Made by a program: the position numbers and the translations under genes. 8,318 nucleotides of DNA from Planctomycetales bacterium 4484_123 (lineage in GTDB: Bacteria; Planctomycetota; Phycisphaerae; SM23-33), in assembly GCA_002049885.1 (NCBI GenBank), contig MVCS01000038.1, forward strand, positions 1 through 8,318, read 5' to 3'. Below, in pieces: positions 5,678-8,318 of this stretch (position 1 is its first letter; the number at the start of each line of letters is the position of its first letter). Below the pieces are notes generated by a model. That model saw only the letters and a program-made list of their open reading frames with translations. It was not told where the DNA came from and did not search any database.

Positions 5678-7300
5678 TCAATGATTGAAGTGCCTGGCGC
5701 CGGTGAAGATCATCGCCAGGCCCAGCTCGTCGGCACGGGCGATGACGGCATCGTCCTTCTTGGACCCGCCGGGCTCGATGACGGCGGTGGCCCCGACGTC
5801 CACGGCCCAGTCGAGGCTGTCGGGGAAGGGGAAGAACGCGTCGGAGGCCAGCACGCATCCGGCAGTGTCCACCTCGTCGCCGCCGCCGTAGGCCCGGGCG
5901 ATCTGGGCGGCCAGACGGGCGGAATTGACCCGGCTCATCTGCCCGGCACCGGCGCCCAGGAGGGTCTGGTCCTTGGCCAGCACGATGGCATTGGACTTTG
6001 TGTGCTTGGCCACGATCCATGCGAAGCGCAGGTCGGCCAGCTCGCGCTGGGAGGGTTGGCGCTTGGTGACGACCTTCCAGTCGTCCTCGTTCAGCCCCAG
6101 CAGGTCGCGGTCCTGGACCAGCATGCCGCCGACGACGTACTTGAGGGCCTTTTCGGCGTTGCGCCGGCCGGTCAGCTCGCCAACGGCCAGCAGCCGGACG
6201 TCCCCGCCCCAGCCCTCGCGGGCGCGGATGACCTCCACGGCGGCGTCCTCGAAGCCCGGGGCGATGATGATTTCGGCGTAGAACCCGCCGGCCCCGCGCT
6301 GCTTGCCCCAGCGCCGGTAGGTCTCGGTGATGGCCCGGGCCAGCTCCGCGGTGACGGGCCGGTTGACCGCAATGATGCCGCCCATGGCGGCGTTGACGTC
6401 GCCGAAGTAGGCCTTGCGATAGGCGGCCACGAGGTCGTCGTCCACGGCGCAGCCGGCGGGGTTGGCGTGCTTGATGATGGCCACGGCCGGGGCCTGGAAG
6501 TCCTTGACCAGCTCCAGGGCGGCGTTGGCGTCGAAGTAGTTGTTGTAGGAGATGGCCCGGCCGCCGAGTAACTCCGCCCGCCCCACGCACGGTTCGGCCG
6601 CGTCGGTGCCGACGTAGAAGGCCGCCCGCTGGTGCGGGTTTTCGCCGTAGCGGAGGTCGGCGACCTTGGTGTAGCTGAAGCTGACGCGCTGGGGGAAATC
6701 CTCGCCGGCCACTTCGCAGAGGTACCGGCTGATGAGGCTGTCGTAGTGGGCCGTCAGGGCGAAGGCCGCCCGGGCCAGGGCGGCCCGCAGCTCGGCGGAG
6801 ACCGCCCCGTCGTTGGCGCGCATCTCCTCCAGCACCGCCTCGTACTGCGACGGGTCGGTCACGACGGTGACGAACTTGTGATTCTTGGCCGCGGCCCGCA
6901 CCAGGCAAGGCCCGCCGATGTCGATCATCTCCACCGCCTCGGCCAGTGTGCATCCTTCCCCGGCGATGACCTGTTCGAACGGATACAGGCTGACGCAGAC
7001 CAGGTCCACCGGCTCCAGGCCGTACTTTTCGATGTCCGCCTGGTGGGCCGGGTCGTCCCGCAGGGCGAGGATGGCGCCGTGGACCTTCGGGTGCAGGGTG
7101 ACCACGCGGTGGCCGAGCATCTCCGGGAAACCGGTCCATTCCTGCACCTGGCGGACCTTGACGCCGGCGGCCTCGATGGCGCGGGCCGTCCCGCCGGAGG
7201 AGATAATCTCCACGCCCATTTGGGCCAGGGCCTTGGCGAAGTCCGCCACGCCGGCCTTGTCATAGACGCTGATCAATGCGCGCTGAATCTTGGTGTTCAC
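5678..7300 (-). CDS. purH: Bifunctional AICAR transformylase / IMP cyclohydrolase
   Basis: Catalyses the last two steps of purine synthesis: formylation of AICAR with 10-formyl-THF, then ring closure to IMP. The 540 residues contain the N-terminal cyclohydrolase domain (RALISVYDKAG at 7-17, SSGGTARAI near 34-42, TLHPKVHG at 68-75, EMIDIGGPCLVRAAAKNH near 124-141) and the C-terminal transformylase domain (RYGENPHQRAA from Arg217, SYNNYFDANAALELV, IIKHANPAG with catalytic Lys277-His278, ending in the family-like TGARHFNH). Val67 replaces the usual Lys of GRVKTLHP, and KHANPAG has Ala for the common Cys. I chose the GTG at 7298-7300 because GGGAGG (complement of 7311-7316) lies 10 bases upstream and the protein then begins like the family. 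A GTG six codons earlier overlaps that site. It lies 52 bases behind the beta-propeller gene on the same strand. Confidence 0.96.
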   Translation of the reverse strand: MNTKIQRALISVYDKAGVADFAKALAQMGVEIISSGGTARAIEAAGVKVRQVQEWTGFPEMLGHRVVTLHPKVHGAILALRDDPAHQADIEKYGLEPVDLVCVSLYPFEQVIAGEGCTLAEAVEMIDIGGPCLVRAAAKNHKFVTVVTDPSQYEAVLEEMRANDGAVSAELRAALARAAFALTAHYDSLISRYLCEVAGEDFPQRVSFSYTKVADLRYGENPHQRAAFYVGTDAAEPCVGRAELLGGRAISYNNYFDANAALELVKDFQAPAVAIIKHANPAGCAVDDDLVAAYRKAYFGDVNAAMGGIIAVNRPVTAELARAITETYRRWGKQRGAGGFYAEIIIAPGFEDAAVEVIRAREGWGGDVRLLAVGELTGRRNAEKALKYVVGGMLVQDRDLLGLNEDDWKVVTKRQPSQRELADLRFAWIVAKHTKSNAIVLAKDQTLLGAGAGQMSRVNSARLAAQIARAYGGGDEVDTAGCVLASDAFFPFPDSLDWAVDVGATAVIEPGGSKKDDAVIARADELGLAMIFTGARHFNH

Positions 7301-7310
7301 GATGGTGAGT

Positions 7311-7316
7311 CCTCCC
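7311..7316 (-). promoter_or_regulatory. purH ribosome-binding site
   Basis: GGGAGG on the minus strand, 10 bases before the GTG at 7298-7300. It sets the start of PurH six codons inside the longest open frame. Confidence 0.75.
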
Positions 7317-7352
7317 ACGCGGGCCTGGTTCCCTGCCGGGCCCTCGGTCGTT

Positions 7353-8318
7353 TCAGTCCTTCAGCATCGGCTCGGTGAGTTTCTCGGCATCGACGGGGCG
7401 GATGCAGGCCACCAGCCCCTCACGATTGCCGACGATGATGAGGTCTTTGCTGGCGTTGGGCACGAACAGGTCGTAGCCGGTCATGGGCAGCTCCAGCTCG
7501 GTCTTGCCCAATGATTCGTGCACCATCCGCAGGCGGCGCCGGTCGGTCAGGACGAACACATGCGGGGACACGGCGGCCAGGACCACCCGGCCATCGGCCA
7601 GCTCCCAGCGCTTGCGCCCGGTGGCGACGTCGATGGCATAGAAGCGGTCGTTCTCGGCGTACTGGAAGCAGCTCCGCTGGCCGACCTGCACTGCTGCCCG
7701 CAGCGGGCCTTCGGTGCGGAAGACCCACAACGGCAGGCCGGTCAGCAGGTCGTAGGCGTACAGCTTGTAGTCCTGGCTGGGCACGAAGCAGCCGCGGCTG
7801 TCCACCACGAAGTCGGCGGTGATGGGCCCGTCGGTGGTCTGGGCCCACAGCCGGCGGTTGGACTGGAGCTCCGGGTTGACCGCGTAGAAGCGGTGGTCCT
7901 GGCTGGCCACGTACAGCCGGCGGTTGAACACCCTCGGCCGGGCCGAGATCATGTCCCCGGTGGACATCGTCCACTGCACCAGCCCGTCGCTTAGCCGCAG
8001 GGCGCGGTACCAGCCCTTCACCGAGCCGACGTAGAAGAGCGTCCCGTCGCTGGAGCCGGGGGAGTTGGCGGCGAACTTGAAGTGGATCTTCCGGCTGAGC
8101 CGGCCGGTCTTGCGGTCGATCAGCAGGGCGTAGCCCAAGGTGTTGATGATGACGCCATCGAAGGCGCTCAGGGTGCTCACTTCCGGCGGGTTGAGCAGGG
8201 CGCGGATGCCGCCGGCCGACGCCTTGGGAATGAGCACGTGGTCTGCGTGGCAGGGGGCGAAGACCTTCTGCGACGGCTTGGCGACGGTGTAGAACCAGCG
8301 CAGCCGGCCGCTGACGGC
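7353..8318 (-). CDS. PQQ-like beta-propeller repeat protein, 5' end outside window
   Basis: The C-terminal 321 residues are visible; the frame stays open through the right edge (beginning AVSGRLRWFYTV), so the GTG near 8237 is internal. Repeated blade motifs of the PQQ/BamB type end in Trp: SGRLRW (visible Trp8), DGLVQW (Trp116), NRRLW (Trp158), TGLPLW (Trp198) and TGRKRW (Trp238). Each is preceded by a beta-strand stretch such as FYAVN, LYAYD or FYAID. Such propellers act as periplasmic or outer-membrane scaffolds (BamB) or as quinoprotein-like domains; the catalytic or metal ligands of true PQQ dehydrogenases are not evident here. A signal peptide cannot be judged because the N-terminus is missing. 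The stop lies 52 bases before purH on the same strand, so co-transcription is possible, though no functional link with purine synthesis is apparent. The exact function is unknown. Confidence 0.85.
   Translation of the reverse strand, partial: AVSGRLRWFYTVAKPSQKVFAPCHADHVLIPKASAGGIRALLNPPEVSTLSAFDGVIINTLGYALLIDRKTGRLSRKIHFKFAANSPGSSDGTLFYVGSVKGWYRALRLSDGLVQWTMSTGDMISARPRVFNRRLYVASQDHRFYAVNPELQSNRRLWAQTTDGPITADFVVDSRGCFVPSQDYKLYAYDLLTGLPLWVFRTEGPLRAAVQVGQRSCFQYAENDRFYAIDVATGRKRWELADGRVVLAAVSPHVFVLTDRRRLRMVHESLGKTELELPMTGYDLFVPNASKDLIIVGNREGLVACIRPVDAEKLTEPMLKD

Noticed and set aside
5597..7378. Long plus-strand frames opposite purH (5597-6571 and 6632-7378)
   Set aside because: Antisense shadows of purH with Gly/Val/Asp-rich low-complexity translations and no motifs.

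Overview
The window is GC-rich, with G/C-biased third codon positions and clear Shine-Dalgarno sites. It carries housekeeping genes rather than an accessory island. Gene content, an E. coli-like insertion in GyrB, a PQQ-type beta-propeller protein and a stand-alone uroporphyrinogen-decarboxylase-like protein fit a high-GC Planctomycetota-type bacterium, perhaps Phycisphaerae. That placement is a guess from protein style, not from a marker comparison. No rRNA, tRNA, CRISPR array, insertion sequence or phage gene is visible.

Layout from right to left. The minus strand first carries the 3' part of a beta-propeller protein (7353-8318, running off the right edge), then purH (5678-7300), which makes IMP. 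A short PduO-type cobalamin adenosyltransferase gene lies on the plus strand (4969-5553), convergent with purH and divergent from gyrB. The 406-base gap 4563-4968 is the only AT-rich stretch. It holds a near-consensus promoter toward the adenosyltransferase, an extended -10 promoter toward gyrB, and two possible micro-ORFs. Then come gyrB (1989-4562, GTG start), a URO-D/MtaA-like protein (784-1953) 35 bases behind it, dut (208-660), and the start of a further unrecognised gene at the left edge (1-184) that reads only if one frame is shifted.

Functional links: PurH (purine synthesis), Dut (removal of dUTP and supply of dUMP) and GyrB (supercoiling) all serve nucleotide and DNA metabolism. The adenosyltransferase makes adenosylcobalamin, and the URO-D-like protein belongs to a superfamily that includes corrinoid methyltransferases. 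A B12 link between these two is possible but rests only on closeness.

No undescribed multi-gene system was found. The points most worth a second look are the frame break in the left-edge gene, an Arg-to-Ser change in the GyrB ATP site, a 34-residue low-complexity linker in GyrB, a Lys-to-Val change in the PurH cyclohydrolase motif, and the micro-ORFs upstream of gyrB.
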